DNA from: Bacillus shivajii
GTDB taxonomy: Bacteria; Bacillota; Bacilli; Bacillales; Salisediminibacteriaceae
NCBI RefSeq assembly: GCF_020519665.1
Contig: NZ_CP084703.1
Span: 558,001-622,000 of the forward strand
Length of the DNA: 64,000 bases
Direction: 5' to 3'
The position numbers and the translations under genes are program-made. Position 1 is the stretch's first letter, and every line of letters starts with the position of its first letter. Positions 26,675-35,910 of this stretch are shown in pieces. The notes under the pieces were generated by a model. It did no database searches. It saw only the letters and a program-made list of their open reading frames with translations, and was not told the origin of the DNA.

Positions 26675-27702
26675 GTAAATTTGTTATTCGAAATAAGTCA
26701 GGATCGATCTCCTTTCAAGTGGATAAAAAATCTTTTTATACACTGCTATATTTGTTTTTGACTTTAATCTTTCTGTTTATCATATCCTTATCTATGGGAA
26801 GTTCATGGATTTCTCCGATTCAAGTAGTGCAACAGTTGGTTGGAATGACTGACGAACATGGTTTTGTCATTAATACGCTTCGACTGCCGAGAGCACTCTT
26901 AGCATTTTTAGTTGGGGCAGCCTTAGGTGTATCAGGTCTCATATTACAAGGTATTGTCCGAAACCCATTAGCATCCCCTGATATTATTGGAATTACTGGT
27001 GGGGCATCTGTTGGTGCCATCCTTTTTATTGTCACATTTGCTGGGCAAGTTAGTATGTCGTGGCTCCCTTTAGCTGCAATTACTGGAGCGGCTGTTGTTT
27101 CCATTTTTATTTACCTATTGTCATGGAAGAATGGAGTAACGCCGATTCGCCTCATTTTAATCGGAATTGGTATTGCTGCTGGAATGAGTGCATTAACAAC
27201 GATGATGATTGTATCAAGTGATATTGCTACAGCTGGAAGGGCGTATATTTGGCTTACTGGAAGTATATATGGAGCCAGTTGGGGAGATGTTTATGGACTT
27301 CTTCCTTGGGTAGTGATTCTTCTCCCAATTACACTCGTTCTTGCGAGAATCGTCAATGCGAAAGAACTTGGTGATGATGTAGCCCATGGACTTGGAGTAA
27401 GAGTGCAATATTATCGGTTTCTACTCCTATTTATTAGTGTAGCTCTAGCAGGGTCCTCAGTAGCCTTTGCTGGTGGGATTGGTTTTGTTGGCTTAATTGC
27501 TCCGCATATTGCCAGGAAGTTGATCGGAATGTCCTTTGCTGCGCTAGTTCCAGCCGCAGCGTTGATTGGTGGCCTGATTGTGACGATTGCTGACCTCGTT
27601 GCCAGAACTGCCTTTTTGCCGTTAGATATTCCTGCCGGTGTGTTTACTGCGGGTATTGGTGCCCCTTTCTTTATCTACTTATTGTTTAAAACAAAAATAT
27701 GA
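26671..27702 (+). CDS. Iron-siderophore ABC transporter permease (FecCD family), subunit 2
   Basis: The 343-residue permease begins with GTG at 26671, overlapping the previous stop codon, with AAGGGGGTC upstream as ribosome binding site. It has the same blocks as subunit 1 (GVSGLILQGIVRNPLASPDI and GGIGFVGLIAPHIAR) and about nine helices. It would pair with subunit 1 and use the ATPase encoded at 28699. FhuF-like reductase follows after 26 bases. Confidence 0.9.
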   Translation: MSKFVIRNKSGSISFQVDKKSFYTLLYLFLTLIFLFIISLSMGSSWISPIQVVQQLVGMTDEHGFVINTLRLPRALLAFLVGAALGVSGLILQGIVRNPLASPDIIGITGGASVGAILFIVTFAGQVSMSWLPLAAITGAAVVSIFIYLLSWKNGVTPIRLILIGIGIAAGMSALTTMMIVSSDIATAGRAYIWLTGSIYGASWGDVYGLLPWVVILLPITLVLARIVNAKELGDDVAHGLGVRVQYYRFLLLFISVALAGSSVAFAGGIGFVGLIAPHIARKLIGMSFAALVPAAALIGGLIVTIADLVARTAFLPLDIPAGVFTAGIGAPFFIYLLFKTKI

Positions 27703-27728
27703 TGGGATGAAAATAACGAGGGATTAAC

Positions 27729-28514
27729 ATGAAAAATAGAAAAAACGAGCCATTGAAACAGGAAGAATTAGATTTTTTACAACAATACCTTCGCGTAACA
27801 ACAATGCCATCAGAAGACAGACGTTATTCGTTGCCAGCCCTTGATCTGTTAGATTTAAGGAAACTGGAGCGGTATTTGGATGAATTAACCTCGACACTAC
27901 AATCGCCTTCGATTAAAGTAACAGCATCTCAGTTTTGCAAGAGGTATGCGTTTATGATGGTTGCTCCAAGTCTGTTTGTCATGACCAGATATGGAAAGGC
28001 ATTGAATGTTAGGATTGATAACTGTAATCTGGAGTCCTGTTTTCAAGACGGTATCTGGATTCCAAAGCTTCGATTAAATGATTTTCACGTTTCTCCTATT
28101 GAGCAAGAGCAGATACAACGTGATCAAGTGATTCAAACGATTTTTTCAGAGAATATTTCGAAGGTTTGGGAGGCCTTGTCTACCGTTACTCGTGTACCTA
28201 TGTCTGTGCTCTGGGAGAATACGGCAGTGTATGTATATTGGCTCTATGAGAGCTTTCTGAATAATGCTGTAAAGCTTTGTGGGGAGAAAGAGTGTCAGGT
28301 GGAAAATGACTTTGCCTATCTGCTAAATAAAGCACCGGCAGAATTGTTTGGGCAAGCGGATAATCCCCTTTATAAATATTATGGGCCCAAAACGGCAGGG
28401 GGTTCAACAGGGGAAAGTGTACGAATGAGAAAAACGTGTTGTTATTACTATCAAGTTTCTTCTCCAAAGACGTATTGCACAACTTGTCCTATTCTTTTAA
28501 AGAAAAAAGGGTAA
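27729..28514 (+). CDS. FhuF-like [2Fe-2S] ferric-siderophore reductase
   Basis: This 261-residue cytosolic protein ends with the four-cysteine cluster CC (237-238), C250 and C253, i.e. CC-x11-C-x2-C. FhuF from E. coli ligates a [2Fe-2S] cluster through a near-identical C-terminal motif (CC-x10-C-x2-C) and reduces iron in ferric hydroxamate siderophores. The rest is typical of the IucA/FhuF-like domain. Its location inside the uptake operon suggests that it releases iron from the imported siderophore. The spacing is one residue longer than in FhuF. Confidence 0.8.
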   Translation: MKNRKNEPLKQEELDFLQQYLRVTTMPSEDRRYSLPALDLLDLRKLERYLDELTSTLQSPSIKVTASQFCKRYAFMMVAPSLFVMTRYGKALNVRIDNCNLESCFQDGIWIPKLRLNDFHVSPIEQEQIQRDQVIQTIFSENISKVWEALSTVTRVPMSVLWENTAVYVYWLYESFLNNAVKLCGEKECQVENDFAYLLNKAPAELFGQADNPLYKYYGPKTAGGSTGESVRMRKTCCYYYQVSSPKTYCTTCPILLKKKG

Positions 28515-28603
28515 CATCAATCTTTTCTTACTTTTGTATTGAATGATCGTGAACTGTTCATATAATTGTCATAGCTATAAATGATAACCACTCTCAATTA
28601 CAT

Positions 28604-28618
28604 TGACAATGATTATCA
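28604..28618. promoter_or_regulatory. Fur box upstream of the siderophore ATPase gene
   Basis: TGACAATGATTATCA matches TGATAATNATTATCA at all but one informative position. A weaker relative beginning TGATAACCACT lies about 22 bases before it, so Fur may bind in tandem. The ATPase therefore has its own iron-regulated promoter. Confidence 0.8.
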
Positions 28619-28698
28619 ATTAACTTACACTTAAATAGTGCGATAAGTAAATTTTTTTGTTGTGCATCGGTGATAATGACTACTCAATGAAGGAGTGA

Positions 28699-29523
28699 AT
28701 GAGTATGTATGGACTTGAAGCGAACACCCTTACCCTTGGATACGGCGATTCTGTCATTATAGATAATTTAGATTTAAAGGTTCCAAAAGGGGAAATTACG
28801 ATTTTTATCGGTGGGAACGGCTGTGGTAAATCGACATTATTGCGTTCATTAGCAAGATTACTCAAGCCGAAAAGCGGGTCTATACTCCTTGATGGGTCAT
28901 TAGTACAAAAAATGGGTACTAGAGATGTGGCGAAGAAGCTTGCCATTCTTCCGCAAGGGCCTGAAGCACCAAAAGGTCTAACTGTACGCCAATTAGTAAA
29001 TCAAGGGCGTTATCCTCATCAGAATTGGCTGAAGCAATGGTCTAAAGATGATGAAGAAAAGGTGAACCGGGCTTTAGATTCTACACAGATGACGGAATTG
29101 GCAGATAGGGAAGTGGATTCCTTGTCAGGAGGCCAAAGGCAGCGCGCTTGGATTGCGATGGTTCTTGCACAGGATACAGATACGATATTACTTGATGAGC
29201 CTACTACTTATTTGGATATGACTCATCAAATTGAGATACTTGACTTATTATTTGAATTAAATGAAAAAGAAAACCGCACGATTGTCATGGTGCTCCATGA
29301 TCTAAACTTGGCATGTCGCTATGGACATAACATTGTGGCAGTGCAAGATAAGAAGATTTATGCGCAAGGAAAACCGGAAGACGTGATTACTTGTGAGCTT
29401 GTAAAAGATGTATTTAAGATGAACTGTCAAGTAACATTTGACCCAATATTTGGAACACCTTTATGTATTCCATTTGGAAAGGGACGTTGTATTCAAAAAC
29501 ACCTTGATGTTGCTGAGGCGTGA
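28699..29523 (+). CDS. Iron-siderophore ABC transporter ATPase (FecE/FhuC family)
   Basis: The 274-residue ATPase has Walker A GGNGCGKST (38-46), the Q-loop in ILPQGPEAP, signature LSGGQRQRAW (142-151), Walker B TILLDEPT (162-169) and the switch His in MVLHDLN. It starts at ATG behind AAGGAG. It should power the two permeases encoded just upstream. A separate Fur box drives it. The C-terminal extension (FGTPLCIPFGKGRCIQ) contains two cysteines of unknown role. Confidence 0.9.
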   Translation: MSMYGLEANTLTLGYGDSVIIDNLDLKVPKGEITIFIGGNGCGKSTLLRSLARLLKPKSGSILLDGSLVQKMGTRDVAKKLAILPQGPEAPKGLTVRQLVNQGRYPHQNWLKQWSKDDEEKVNRALDSTQMTELADREVDSLSGGQRQRAWIAMVLAQDTDTILLDEPTTYLDMTHQIEILDLLFELNEKENRTIVMVLHDLNLACRYGHNIVAVQDKKIYAQGKPEDVITCELVKDVFKMNCQVTFDPIFGTPLCIPFGKGRCIQKHLDVAEA

Positions 29524-29645
29524 TGGAAAAGTAAGGGGCAGTTTTTACATTTACAGAGATCGAAAACATAAGAAGAACAAATTCGGTACTCGGATGACTG
29601 CCAACCCTTTAAAACAATTTTAAAGAGGCTATCGTTCTTGAATAT

Positions 29646-29691
29646 AAAAAAAGCTACTGACCTAACTTTAGGTCGGTAGCTTTTTTTTATA
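29646..29691 (+). terminator. Terminator after siderophore uptake cluster
   Basis: AAGCTACTGACCTAA and TTAGGTCGGTAGCTT form a near-perfect stem followed by eight T, about 120 bases after the ATPase stop. Confidence 0.85.
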
Positions 29692-29873
29692 ACAGTCATT
29701 CATTTTAAGAGGGAAGGTTCCATATTGTACCGACTGATACTGATACGAAATAGAACTAAAGAACAATTGTATAAAGGTTAGGCGTAAGATGCTCTTTTAG
29801 ACAAAAAAATTCTAGGTCATGTTGTGATTAGGGTCACCAAGCTCGAAGAAAAGAAGTGATACACTTTATATAT

Positions 29874-29888
29874 TGAGAAAGATTCTCA
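29874..29888. promoter_or_regulatory. Fur-like palindrome upstream of DUF438 gene
   Basis: TGAGAAAGATTCTCA is a perfect TGAGAA-AGA-TTCTCA palindrome with the Fur-box geometry. It lies 36 bases before the TTG start. PerR binding is an alternative, since Fur and PerR boxes are similar. Confidence 0.55.
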
Positions 29889-29924
29889 CTTGATGTCAGT
29901 GATAGATAAAAAAAGAGCGATTTT

Positions 29925-31157
29925 TTGAGTGAATTCATAAACAACCGTGAGCAACATGGCGAGGACCAAAACTCAGAGCGCCAAGAGCTGCTGAAAACAA
30001 TTTTTTGGGATCTCTATAATGGAAAAGATGTCGATCAAGTTAAAGCCTTCGTTGATGAAAAACTGGGGAAAGTGACAGTAGATGAAATTGCCCAACTTTC
30101 TAAGTATCAAAAAGAACTTTTAGAAGAAAAAGATTTGTCTCAAAGTGAATTTGAAAGAATATCTGCTGCTCATTTAAGCATTATTGAAGGAAATATAATA
30201 GAAGTTCAATATCCTCAAGATATACCAGGGCATCCCGTTCACACCTTCTGTAGAGAGAATAGAGAATTAGAGAGTTTACTGCAATCGAAGTTGATCCCAA
30301 GTAAAGAGGCATTTGAAACAGAAGATTCTACTGATAATGTTTATAAGTTAATTGATAATTGCAACAGTTTGTATGGTATTGACAAGCATTTTACACGCAA
30401 AGAGCAATTATTGTTCCCTTATCTTGAGAAATATGGTATTAATGCTCCTTCTGTCAATATGTGGAGACTTGATGATTATATCCGTGACTCAATCAAGGAA
30501 GTGAAAAAGCTTTTAACAGATTATAATGGAGAAAAAGAGAAAGTTCTTAATACTTTGGACTATATAATTGAACAAGTAACTGCGATGATATACAGAGAGG
30601 AACATATTCTCTTTCCAATGGCTATGAGTCATTTAACTGAGGATGAGTGGATAAACATCGCTCATGAAAGTGATGAAATAGGGTACTGTCTTACAGGTCC
30701 AGCAGCGGTATGGAAGCCTAAAAGACATGATATAGAATCGAAAGCTTTTGGAGAAGGATATATTAAGCTAGAAACCGGTGTTCTATCTCTAAATCAGATG
30801 GAGCTCATGCTAAACCATTTACCAGTTGATATTACGTTCATCGACCACAATGATATTGTACGGTATTTTTCACACGGAAAGGAAAGAGTCTTTGCAAGAA
30901 CGAAGGCAATAATAGGACGCACGGTTCAAAATTGCCATCCACCAAAAAGTGCGCATATAGTAGAAGCTATACTGGAAGATTTCAAGTCAGGGAAAAAGGA
31001 TTGCGAGGATTTTTGGATCAAGTTTAAGGATAAATACGTATATATTCGCTACTTTGCGGTTCGAGATGAGCAAAATGAATACATGGGTACTCTGGAATTT
31101 ACGCAAAATATCGATCCTATCCAAGCAATTGAAGGGGAAAAAAGAATATTGTCGTGA
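29925..31157 (+). CDS. DUF438 - hemerythrin - PAS protein
   Basis: This 410-residue cytosolic protein has an N-terminal DUF438 region (about 20-85), a hemerythrin/HHE region with H and E residues in HPVHTFCREN, YGIDKHFTRKEQLLFPYLEK and YREEHILFPM (about 100-240), and a C-terminal PAS domain starting VDITFIDHNDIVRYFSHG (about 300-405). Such proteins bind a di-iron centre and are thought to sense O2, NO or iron-sulfur stress, often with a haem or other ligand in PAS. The start is TTG with a weak site. The upstream Fur-like palindrome links it to the iron genes beside it. Confidence 0.8.
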   Translation: MSEFINNREQHGEDQNSERQELLKTIFWDLYNGKDVDQVKAFVDEKLGKVTVDEIAQLSKYQKELLEEKDLSQSEFERISAAHLSIIEGNIIEVQYPQDIPGHPVHTFCRENRELESLLQSKLIPSKEAFETEDSTDNVYKLIDNCNSLYGIDKHFTRKEQLLFPYLEKYGINAPSVNMWRLDDYIRDSIKEVKKLLTDYNGEKEKVLNTLDYIIEQVTAMIYREEHILFPMAMSHLTEDEWINIAHESDEIGYCLTGPAAVWKPKRHDIESKAFGEGYIKLETGVLSLNQMELMLNHLPVDITFIDHNDIVRYFSHGKERVFARTKAIIGRTVQNCHPPKSAHIVEAILEDFKSGKKDCEDFWIKFKDKYVYIRYFAVRDEQNEYMGTLEFTQNIDPIQAIEGEKRILS

Positions 31158-31284
31158 TAGTTCCTACAAAATATAGAGAGTTACAAAGAAAGTCATCGAA
31201 GGTCTCTGGAGAAAGTGTTACGAATTTTATTTATAACAAAGAGTTGAGAACCGGTTGGGGTATGTTCGATGATTAGACAATTAA

Positions 31285-31333
31285 ATGGAAGCTTCTCATT
31301 AGTTAACAAAACTTTTGGGAAGCTTCTTTTTTT
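31285..31333 (-). pseudogene. Integrase 3'-end relic / terminator hairpin
   Basis: The minus strand reads NKKKEASQKFC-stop-LMRSF, again the integrase tail. On the plus strand it is a GGAAGCTTCTCATTAG hairpin with seven T about 130 bases after the DUF438 gene, so it may act as its terminator. Confidence 0.5.
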
Positions 31334-31616
31334 ATTTCTCCAATCCATGAAGGTAGATGGTACGTAACGTGATCGTGTGTCTATATGATCCATCATACTT
31401 TATAAAAAATACATTTACCTTTGTATAGCAATGATATGTAGTTTTTTAACAGGTGTGTTTACTATCGGTTTCTAAGCCAATCTGGTCATTAACAATAGTG
31501 ATTATGTCCAGCTTGAACTTACTAAGATTACCTTTTCTTTTTTAGATGAATGTAAAAAAATATAGACACCGGTTTACAAAAAAATTATACTGTGGTAAAT
31601 TTAAAACATTAAAAAT

Positions 31617-31634
31617 GTTAAATAAAAATTTAAC
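31617..31634. promoter_or_regulatory. GbsR-type operator upstream of betA
   Basis: GTTAAATAAAAATTTAAC is a perfect palindrome (7-base arms, 4-base spacer). Related sequences precede the betaine-binding protein gene (45607-45624), gbsR (46313 on) and gbsA (46518-46535). GbsR is the choline-responsive repressor encoded in this window, so it is the likely binder. Confidence 0.65.
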
Positions 31635-31659
31635 AAAATTAATAAAGGGAAGTGACATG

Positions 31660-31772
31660 CTAACTCAATGAGGAATAGGTGGAGGTTTGTTCCGGAAGAT
31701 TGAGAGACATCACCCATATTTTGCGCAAGTTCGTGGGGGAGATATAACCAATCTAGCTCTCACATGAGTTAG
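31660..31772 (+). ncRNA. Structured leader of betA (candidate cis-regulatory RNA)
   Basis: Outer arms CTAACTCA (31660-31667) and TGAGTTAG (31765-31772) close a 113-base region. Inside are a GGAA/TTCC hairpin and a long hairpin built from AGATTG/CAATCT and ATCACCCA/TGGGGGAGAT, so it resembles a three-way junction. It lies about 180 bases before betA and downstream of the GbsR-type box. It matches no riboswitch class I know. A four-codon ORF (ATG at 31657) overlaps its start. Confidence 0.4.
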
Positions 31773-31950
31773 GAAGATATAGATTGTAAGAGTGCAAACA
31801 AAAACAAAACATATTTATCGTAATCTCAACCATAAGCAATTAAATGGGTTTAAGTAAATGTATTTAAAAAACTATTAAACTATTAACTTGTTTCAATAAT
31901 TGAAAGAGAATTGATCCATTCACTTCTCAACATCCAAGGAGGTACTTAAG

Positions 31951-33636
31951 ATGACAGAAAAATATGATGTAGTTATTATAGGTGGCGGTAGTGCGGGCTC
32001 TGTTCTCGGCAACCGTTTAAGTGAAGATGGAACACGTAATGTTCTTGTGTTAGAGGCGGGGCGTAAAGATTTCTCATGGGACCTGTTGATCCAAATGCCA
32101 GCAGCTTTGCCGTTTCCAGCGGGGAAATCGTTATATGACTGGAAATACGCATCTGAGCCTGAACCTCATATGGGGGGACGACGTGTCAAGCATGCACGAG
32201 GAAAGGTGCTCGGCGGTTCAAGTTCTATCAACGGAATGATTTATCAACGTGGTAACCCAATGGATTATGAACGTTGGGGAGCCGACAACGGTATGGAAAC
32301 ATGGGATTTTGCACATTGTCTCCCGTATTTCAAACGATTAGAAACTGCTTTAGGTTCGGATCGAGACGATGAATGGCGCGGTCATGATGGTCCTCTTAAA
32401 TTAGAGCGTGGACCAGCAAAGAATCCTTTATTCCAAGCCTTCTTTAACGCAGCTGTTGAGGCAGGACACTCACGAACTCCTGATGTGAATGGTTTCCGCC
32501 AGGAGGGCTTCGGTCCGTTCGATAAACATGTGTACAAAGGTAGACGATTGTCAGCTTCACGTGCATATTTGCATCCGGCTATGAAGCGTAAGAACCTCAC
32601 TGTGAAAACTCGTGCTTTTGTTGCAAGTATCGATTTCGAAGGTACGAAAGCAAAAGGTGTGACCTATCAACGAAATGGGAAGATGCATCAAGTTATTGCA
32701 GATGAAGTGATTCTTTCTGGTGGTGCAATCAATACGCCGCAACTACTTCAATTGTCAGGTGTAGGTGATGCAGAGCACTTGCGCTCACTTGGTATTAAAC
32801 CAGTTGTTGATCTTCCTGGTGTAGGTGAAAACCTTCAAGATCACCTTGAAACCTATATCCAATTCGCTTGTCCACAACCGGTTTCTCAGCAGCCTAACAT
32901 AAATAAAGCACGTATGCCTTGGATTGGGTTGCAGTGGTTACTCGGACGCAAAGGACCAGCAGCAACCAACCATTTTGAAGGCGGAGGTTTTGTTCGTTCT
33001 AACGAGGACGTTAAATATCCAAATTTAATGTTCCACTTCCTTCCATTAGCGGTTCGTTACGATGGTCAAAAAGCAGACACGAAACACGGATTCCAGGTAC
33101 ACGTTGGACCGATGTACTCTGATGCTCGAGGCTCATTGAAGATTCGATCGAAAAATCCTAAAGAGCATCCGAGCATGGTTTACAACTATCTTTCAACCGA
33201 ACAGGATCGACGTGAATGGATTGAAGCGGTACGAATTACAAGAGAGATTATGTCCCAGCCAGCTATGGCACCTTACAATTCAGGAGAAATTTCACCTGGC
33301 CCTTCTGTTCAAACAGATGAGGAGATTTTGGAGTGGGTAGCAAAAGATGCCGAGACTGCGCTTCACCCGTCATGTACGGCAAAAATGGGACCTGCTTCAG
33401 ATCGAATGGCTGTTGTAGATCCAGAAACGATGAAGGTACATGGTCTTGACAATGTACGAGTGGTCGATGCGTCTGCTATGCCTTATGTCACGAACGGAAA
33501 TATCCATGCACCGGTATTGATGTTGGCAGAAAAGGCAGCTGACTTAATCCTTGAACGTAAACCATTGGAGCCTATCCATGCCGACTTCTACCGCCATGGC
33601 GTACATCCAGCTGACGCAGGTACAGTAAAAAGTTAA
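31951..33636 (+). CDS. betA: Choline dehydrogenase (GMC oxidoreductase)
   Basis: The 561-residue flavoenzyme oxidises choline to betaine aldehyde, the first step of glycine betaine synthesis. The FAD-binding motif [15 protein letters not shown] is at residues 9-23, the GMC signature [18 protein letters not shown] at about 84-101, and the C-terminal catalytic His lies in HPSCTAKMG (His472), with NGNIHAP further on. ATG follows AAGGAGG. In B. subtilis this step uses the iron alcohol dehydrogenase GbsB; here the BetA type takes its place. gbsA, gbsR and a betaine-binding protein lie 13-16 kb away and share an operator-like motif. Confidence 0.9.
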   Translation: MTEKYDVVIIGGGSAGSVLGNRLSEDGTRNVLVLEAGRKDFSWDLLIQMPAALPFPAGKSLYDWKYASEPEPHMGGRRVKHARGKVLGGSSSINGMIYQRGNPMDYERWGADNGMETWDFAHCLPYFKRLETALGSDRDDEWRGHDGPLKLERGPAKNPLFQAFFNAAVEAGHSRTPDVNGFRQEGFGPFDKHVYKGRRLSASRAYLHPAMKRKNLTVKTRAFVASIDFEGTKAKGVTYQRNGKMHQVIADEVILSGGAINTPQLLQLSGVGDAEHLRSLGIKPVVDLPGVGENLQDHLETYIQFACPQPVSQQPNINKARMPWIGLQWLLGRKGPAATNHFEGGGFVRSNEDVKYPNLMFHFLPLAVRYDGQKADTKHGFQVHVGPMYSDARGSLKIRSKNPKEHPSMVYNYLSTEQDRREWIEAVRITREIMSQPAMAPYNSGEISPGPSVQTDEEILEWVAKDAETALHPSCTAKMGPASDRMAVVDPETMKVHGLDNVRVVDASAMPYVTNGNIHAPVLMLAEKAADLILERKPLEPIHADFYRHGVHPADAGTVKS

Positions 33637-33654
33637 TTAAAAAAACTATTATAT

Positions 33655-33703
33655 GAAGGTCTCTTTCAACATGTATTTGATTGGAAGAGTGCCTTCTTTT
33701 TTT
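33655..33703 (+). terminator. Terminator after betA
   Basis: GAAGGTCTCTTTC and GGAAGAGTGCCTTC pair imperfectly and are followed by TTTTTTT, 19 bases after the stop codon. Confidence 0.7.
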
Positions 33704-33709
33704 GCACGT

Positions 33710-33965
33710 TAAGAATTTATAAAATTTTAGCGAAGAAGTAGATCGACGTAGAGAAAATTTTCAAGAACTAAGTATAAGTTCACCGGCTAAAAACGCGATG
33801 TCCTATCGCAACACCGGTGCTAGCACGTCCTGTGCGTTGGCTCCTGCGGTTACTCGTCGCAGCTCGAAGCTTAATCAAGAAGTAAAGCTCGTCGCAACTA
33901 ACGCCTCTGTCTTCGCCCAAGGCTCGCCAATCGGCGAGTTTTCTTTACTAAAAATCGTTCCATCT
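33710..33965. repeat. GC-rich dispersed repeat, copy 1
   Basis: The block contains TTCACCGGCTAAAAACGCG, CGCAACACCGGTGCTAGCAC and a final CCAATCGGCGAGTTTTC, all of which recur in order at 52741-52935. Internal inverted repeats (CCGGC/GCCGG-type) give several hairpins. It is non-coding; the open frame across it has no ribosome binding site. Confidence 0.6.
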
Positions 33966-34077
33966 TACCCTAAAGGTATAATTTTCACATATATTTTCAT
34001 CAAAAAAACAAGTGGAAAAGGAAGTATTGCCTTGAGAAGAAAGTTCAGTCTTAACAAAAAGGCTGAATTTTTTACTA

Positions 34078-34136
34078 ATTTAATAACGTTCCTGTCCCCA
34101 GTACGATAAGCCTTCAACGTGTTCGGGGGGCAGGTG
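34078..34136. repeat. Hairpin repeat on the left of the HTH gene
   Basis: The sequence TTTAATAACGTTCCTGTCCC then CAGTACG and a downstream CGTGTTCGGGGGGCAGG folds as a hairpin. A close relative lies at 35038-35104, on the other side of the 34139-34969 gene. Confidence 0.55.
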
Positions 34137-34138
34137 CG

Positions 34139-34969
34139 TTATTGCTGTTCGATCAGTTCATTTAATTCAAACATATAAACGTCTTCAAACTTTTTATGTA
34201 GCACCCCGTAAAAATAGGCGATCGGACGACGAATGTTTTTCTTTTTCATGGCACGAACAGTTTGTTTAAAGGCTTTGATAGCGTTGTCGATCATGAGGTT
34301 TTGATCGGTTTCGTAGCTATTTTTATACGCACAAATACGTACCATTCGCCAGTAACTTTCAATCGTGTCAGCACAGTCGAAGAAATTTTTAACGAGCTTT
34401 CGAAAAGTGGAAGGGACATCGTCACTTGTATACGAGTGGTCCAACGACTCCTTACGTTTATTTATGAATTTATTCGTTTTATACTCTTTAGTTTTTATTA
34501 GGTGGTTCATTTTTTGCTGGTATGGTGGTTCATTTGTATGTAAGCGACGTTCAGGGACATAGGACTGAGCTTGTCCAGATTGACTTTTTCGAGAAGGTGA
34601 ACCACCATCATCGGAGTATGGTTGGAACACATATAAGTTACTTGACTGGCCGCCATTATTTCGTTTCATCGTGTATGTCGTGATCATACCAATTTTCTTC
34701 GCTTTCGAGATCATCCTCTTAAATGTAGACCGTGAAATACCATTGCCATTATATTCTTCATGAATGACTTTAAGGATCGTCGCGATCTTCACATTTGAAA
34801 CACCGACAACTTTCACACTATAACGAGTCAAAAAAGTAAGAGCTAATTTTTCCCCCTTTGTAAAATAGTCGTGATATTGATCCAACCATTGATGAATCGC
34901 TTCATTAAAGGATGCTACATCCTCAAACTTTGAATACTCCGCAAAAATTGTTACTTGTCCATTTTCCAT
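34139..34969 (-). CDS. HTH protein in a repeat-bounded cassette
   Basis: The 276-residue product starts at ATG 34969 behind AAAGGGGGAG. The central region (about 50-115) reads ILKVIHEEYNGNGISRSTFKRMISKAKKIG, a winged-helix-like DNA-binding segment as in replication initiators or replicon-type regulators. A polar, low-complexity linker (SPSRKSQSGQAQSY) separates it from a helical C-terminal region. It lies between two similar hairpin repeats, and its immediate neighbours are unrelated, which suggests a small mobile or replicon-derived cassette. Function is not known. Confidence 0.55.
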   Translation of the reverse strand: MENGQVTIFAEYSKFEDVASFNEAIHQWLDQYHDYFTKGEKLALTFLTRYSVKVVGVSNVKIATILKVIHEEYNGNGISRSTFKRMISKAKKIGMITTYTMKRNNGGQSSNLYVFQPYSDDGGSPSRKSQSGQAQSYVPERRLHTNEPPYQQKMNHLIKTKEYKTNKFINKRKESLDHSYTSDDVPSTFRKLVKNFFDCADTIESYWRMVRICAYKNSYETDQNLMIDNAIKAFKQTVRAMKKKNIRRPIAYFYGVLHKKFEDVYMFELNELIEQQ

Positions 34970-35037
34970 CACATTGATCTCCCCCTTTATAAGAATAGAT
35001 ACATTCAAACTCCAAAAAAGGGGAGGGTGATTTTTAA

Positions 35038-35104
35038 AATTTTAATAACGATTCCTATCCCCCAGTACGAGAAGGTTTTGACGTACTGGGGTCAGATGCC
35101 TATT
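35038..35104. repeat. Hairpin repeat on the right of the HTH gene
   Basis: The sequence TTTAATAACGATTCCTATCC then CCCAGTACG pairs with CGTACTGGGG further on. It is the counterpart of 34078-34136 in the same orientation. The rest of 34970-35370 holds a terminator-like hairpin at 35161-35202 and an AT-rich promoter for the next gene. Confidence 0.55.
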
Positions 35105-35160
35105 AAAGTCTTCTGCAAACGGTTCATGTACGTAGTAGACTTTTAATGCGCAACAAAGAT

Positions 35161-35202
35161 AAAGCCTTACTACTAGAAGAGGTGCTGGTAGTAAGGCTTT
35201 TT
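35161..35202. terminator. Bidirectional-looking terminator hairpin
   Basis: AAAGCCTTACTAC and GTAGTAAGGCTTT are perfect arms around a GA-rich loop, followed by T residues on the plus strand. Confidence 0.6.
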
Positions 35203-35370
35203 GCACTAATAAGAAGCCATCGTTTCATAACTTCGTTTCTTTCGCGGGCAGCCCACTACTAGGCGTATCTGAAAATTAGTTGATTGTGCAAGCAAGTGTA
35301 TTTTTTGTTAATATCTACTAATGATATAATGATATAATGAATTATTAAATTAGAATTATTTGGAGGAACT

Positions 35371-35859
35371 ATGCTTACATTTGATCAAAAACTTGCAATT
35401 ATCGAGTCTTTCCCAGAATTAGAACGCCGCGATGTATCGCTAAATCGTGTTAATTTTCATTATGTGGGAGGCGACAGTGATAAAAAAAATGTCGTATACC
35501 ATTTGCATCCAAACGGAAATGGGTTTGTTTATGCTGCAACACTTAAAGTGCCGAAGAAAGATCCTAAAGGGATGGTTAATATCCGTGATTTTTCAGAAGA
35601 AGAATTACGTTCGATCATTGAACGCTCAATTGACTCTCTGCAATCAAACGCAGTTAGTGAAGTAGAGGAAACTCTTCAAAATATTGATGAAATATGGATG
35701 GACAAAGAAGGGCATAAGCTTACTATCATTATTGAAGATGACATGTGGAACGTCTATGCAGGTGAACAACTAGACGGAACGTTTCCATCGTATAATGAAG
35801 CGAAGCAATATTTACTTGAAGAAGGATTTAAGCCGAAGCGAAAGTTTGATAAAAAATGA
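35371..35859 (+). CDS. Conserved-looking hypothetical cytosolic protein
   Basis: The 162-residue protein starts at ATG after TTGGAGG. It has no signal or membrane helix. Residues 1-80 look like a beta-sheet-rich domain (RVNFHYVGGD, VVYHLHPNGNGFVYAATLKV), and the C-terminal part (ITIIIEDDMWNVYAGEQLDG and SYNEAKQYLLEEGF) looks like a small separate alpha/beta module. I do not recognise the family. It has its own terminator (35877-35910). Confidence 0.6.
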   Translation: MLTFDQKLAIIESFPELERRDVSLNRVNFHYVGGDSDKKNVVYHLHPNGNGFVYAATLKVPKKDPKGMVNIRDFSEEELRSIIERSIDSLQSNAVSEVEETLQNIDEIWMDKEGHKLTIIIEDDMWNVYAGEQLDGTFPSYNEAKQYLLEEGFKPKRKFDKK

Positions 35860-35876
35860 ATTAATATTATTAACAA

Positions 35877-35910
35877 GGAAGAGATGGCCAGCAATGTGAC
35901 CATCTCTTCC
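35877..35910 (+). terminator. Terminator after 35371-35859 gene
   Basis: GGAAGAGATGGCC and ACCATCTCTTCC form a 12-base stem starting 18 bases after the stop codon. The following T-run is poor. Confidence 0.65.

Noticed and set aside
33798-34109. 103-codon frame across the GC-rich repeat
   Set aside because: The repeat copy at 52741-52935 breaks the frame, so it is not conserved coding sequence.
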